Assembly: GCA_001637315.1 (NCBI GenBank)
Contig: LSZA01000017.1
Location: 1 to 53,658 of the forward strand
Length of the DNA stretch: 53,658 nt
Reading direction: 5' to 3'
Source of the DNA: Phormidium willei BDU 130791
GTDB lineage: Bacteria > Cyanobacteriota > Cyanobacteriia > Cyanobacteriales > Geitlerinemataceae
Shown one piece after another: positions 52,806 to 53,658 of this stretch (position 1 is its first letter; the number at the start of each line of letters is the position of its first letter). The notes under the pieces were generated by a model that saw nothing but the letters and a program-made list of their open reading frames with translations, searched no databases and was not told the origin of the DNA. The position numbers and the translations under genes were made by a program.

Positions 52806-53645
52806 GTGTCTAGAGTATCGAAGCCTATCCCAGCCTGGGGCATTCTCTCCTTGGTTACGAATGGCATGTTGTTAGTGGCCGTGGCGATTCTGATTGGGCG
52901 GCAACAGTCCCAACGGTCTTTGCCGGTGCCGGATAGTCAGACCTTAGCCACGATTGAAACGAGTCCCACGCCTCGGCCGACGGCTGGGCCAACGGCCTCT
53001 CCTCAGCCTGGGGTAGGGGAGTTACCCCGTCCTACTTATCAGGATTGGCTCGAACGGCTCGAACAGGAGGCTGAGGCGATCGCCGCTAGGTCCCCAGAGC
53101 GCCTCTATGTGCTAGCGGGAGACTCCATTAGTCTCAGTTTTCCTGAGCGGTTACTCCCACTCGATGTCACTTGGCTCAATCAAGCGATTTCAGGGGAAGG
53201 GTCCCAAGGACTCTATGAACGACTCCCTCTGCTCGATAACACCCGTCCTGATAAAATTTTTGTGATGATTGGCATCAATGATCTGCTGCGGGGAGAAGAT
53301 GACGAGACAATTTTGGAAAATCACCGCAAAATCATCAAAGATATCCTTTGGATTCATCCCAATACTGAGGTAGTTGTTCAGTCGATTTTGCCCCACGGTG
53401 GCGAGGAGGCCACCTGGGAGGGACGGGAAAAATTGGCTTCATTGCCGAATGAGCGTATTGAGAGACTTAATGAACGCTTAGGGGCGATCGCCCAAGTTGA
53501 AGGGGCCACCTATCTCAACCTCTACCCTCTGTTTAGCAACGACGCTGGTTATCTCAAAGCCGAGTTCACCACCGATGGACTGCACCTGAATGAACAGGGA
53601 TATGAACTCTGGCGTATGGCGTTGATTGTTGCTGAGACGTTGTAG
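52806..53645 (+). CDS. SGNH/GDSL-family hydrolase, membrane-anchored
   Basis: The 279-residue protein has an N-terminal TM or signal anchor (about 12-31), a Pro/Thr-rich linker (about 50-75) and an SGNH hydrolase domain. Block I is LAGDSISLSF (catalytic Ser107), with the Gly region NQAISGEGS, the Asn block GINDLL (N158) and the Asp/His block TDGLHLNEQGY. Such enzymes act as esterases or acyl/acetyl hydrolases on envelope glycans or lipids; the substrate is unknown. The start is GTG at 52806. Confidence 0.88.
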   Translation: MSRVSKPIPAWGILSLVTNGMLLVAVAILIGRQQSQRSLPVPDSQTLATIETSPTPRPTAGPTASPQPGVGELPRPTYQDWLERLEQEAEAIAARSPERLYVLAGDSISLSFPERLLPLDVTWLNQAISGEGSQGLYERLPLLDNTRPDKIFVMIGINDLLRGEDDETILENHRKIIKDILWIHPNTEVVVQSILPHGGEEATWEGREKLASLPNERIERLNERLGAIAQVEGATYLNLYPLFSNDAGYLKAEFTTDGLHLNEQGYELWRMALIVAETL

Positions 53646-53658
53646 GGGGAGAAGGCAA

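Overview
The window looks like the chromosome of a filamentous-type, phycobilisome-bearing cyanobacterium. Evidence: photosynthesis genes (psbN, psbH, petC, petA), tatA and pth in the usual cyanobacterial order, ntcA, pcxA, a PAP/fibrillin protein, many cyanobacteria-restricted DUF proteins, and very frequent HIP1-type octamers (GCGATCGC). The exact genus cannot be read from the sequence alone.

Layout. 1-2.7 kb: truncated TnpB, a small membrane protein, clpS and a CPBP protease. 3-8.4 kb: SpoIID-like protein, divergent from a two-gene MotA/MotB-like (ZorA/ZorB-like) stator pair, then a DUF3084 coiled-coil protein. 8.5-10.3 kb: ntcA and fabI. 10.3-19 kb: a signalling block with an 1801-residue multi-PAS/GAF histidine kinase, a lone receiver and a REC-wHTH-HPt-REC-REC-GGDEF protein. 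19-24.6 kb: fibrillin, pentapeptide-repeat protein, pcxA and a P-loop helicase-like protein. 25-27.7 kb: two secreted paralogs separated by a complete IS66-family element with an 8-bp target duplication. 27.8-30.8 kb: a tight operon of HEAT protein, phycobiliprotein-beta-like, phycobiliprotein-alpha-like and SLH lipoprotein. 31-34.2 kb: psbN / TnpB / psbH / tatA / pth / DUF3146. 34.3-43.6 kb: a palindrome cluster and mixed metabolic, envelope and hypothetical genes. 43.9-46.2 kb: petC-petA and DUF3067. 46.4-53.6 kb: mscS-like channel, methyltransferase, nagA, purE, amt behind a perfect NtcA box, and an SGNH hydrolase.

How the parts connect. Nitrogen control is represented by both the regulator (ntcA) and a probable target (amt). 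Photosynthetic electron transport is represented by the cytochrome b6f and PSII small-subunit genes. The most unusual gene set is the phycobiliprotein-like operon: the alpha-like chain appears to lack the bilin-binding cysteine, the beta-like chain keeps only Cys82, and the operon ends in an overlapping S-layer-homology lipoprotein gene. The second is the isolated ZorAB-like pair without Zorya effectors. At the DNA level, about a dozen unrelated 10-15 bp units are tandemly repeated (mostly three times) at gene starts and stops or in frame inside genes, and GGGAACA-type heptamer arrays recur between genes. No CRISPR array, rRNA or convincing tRNA was seen.
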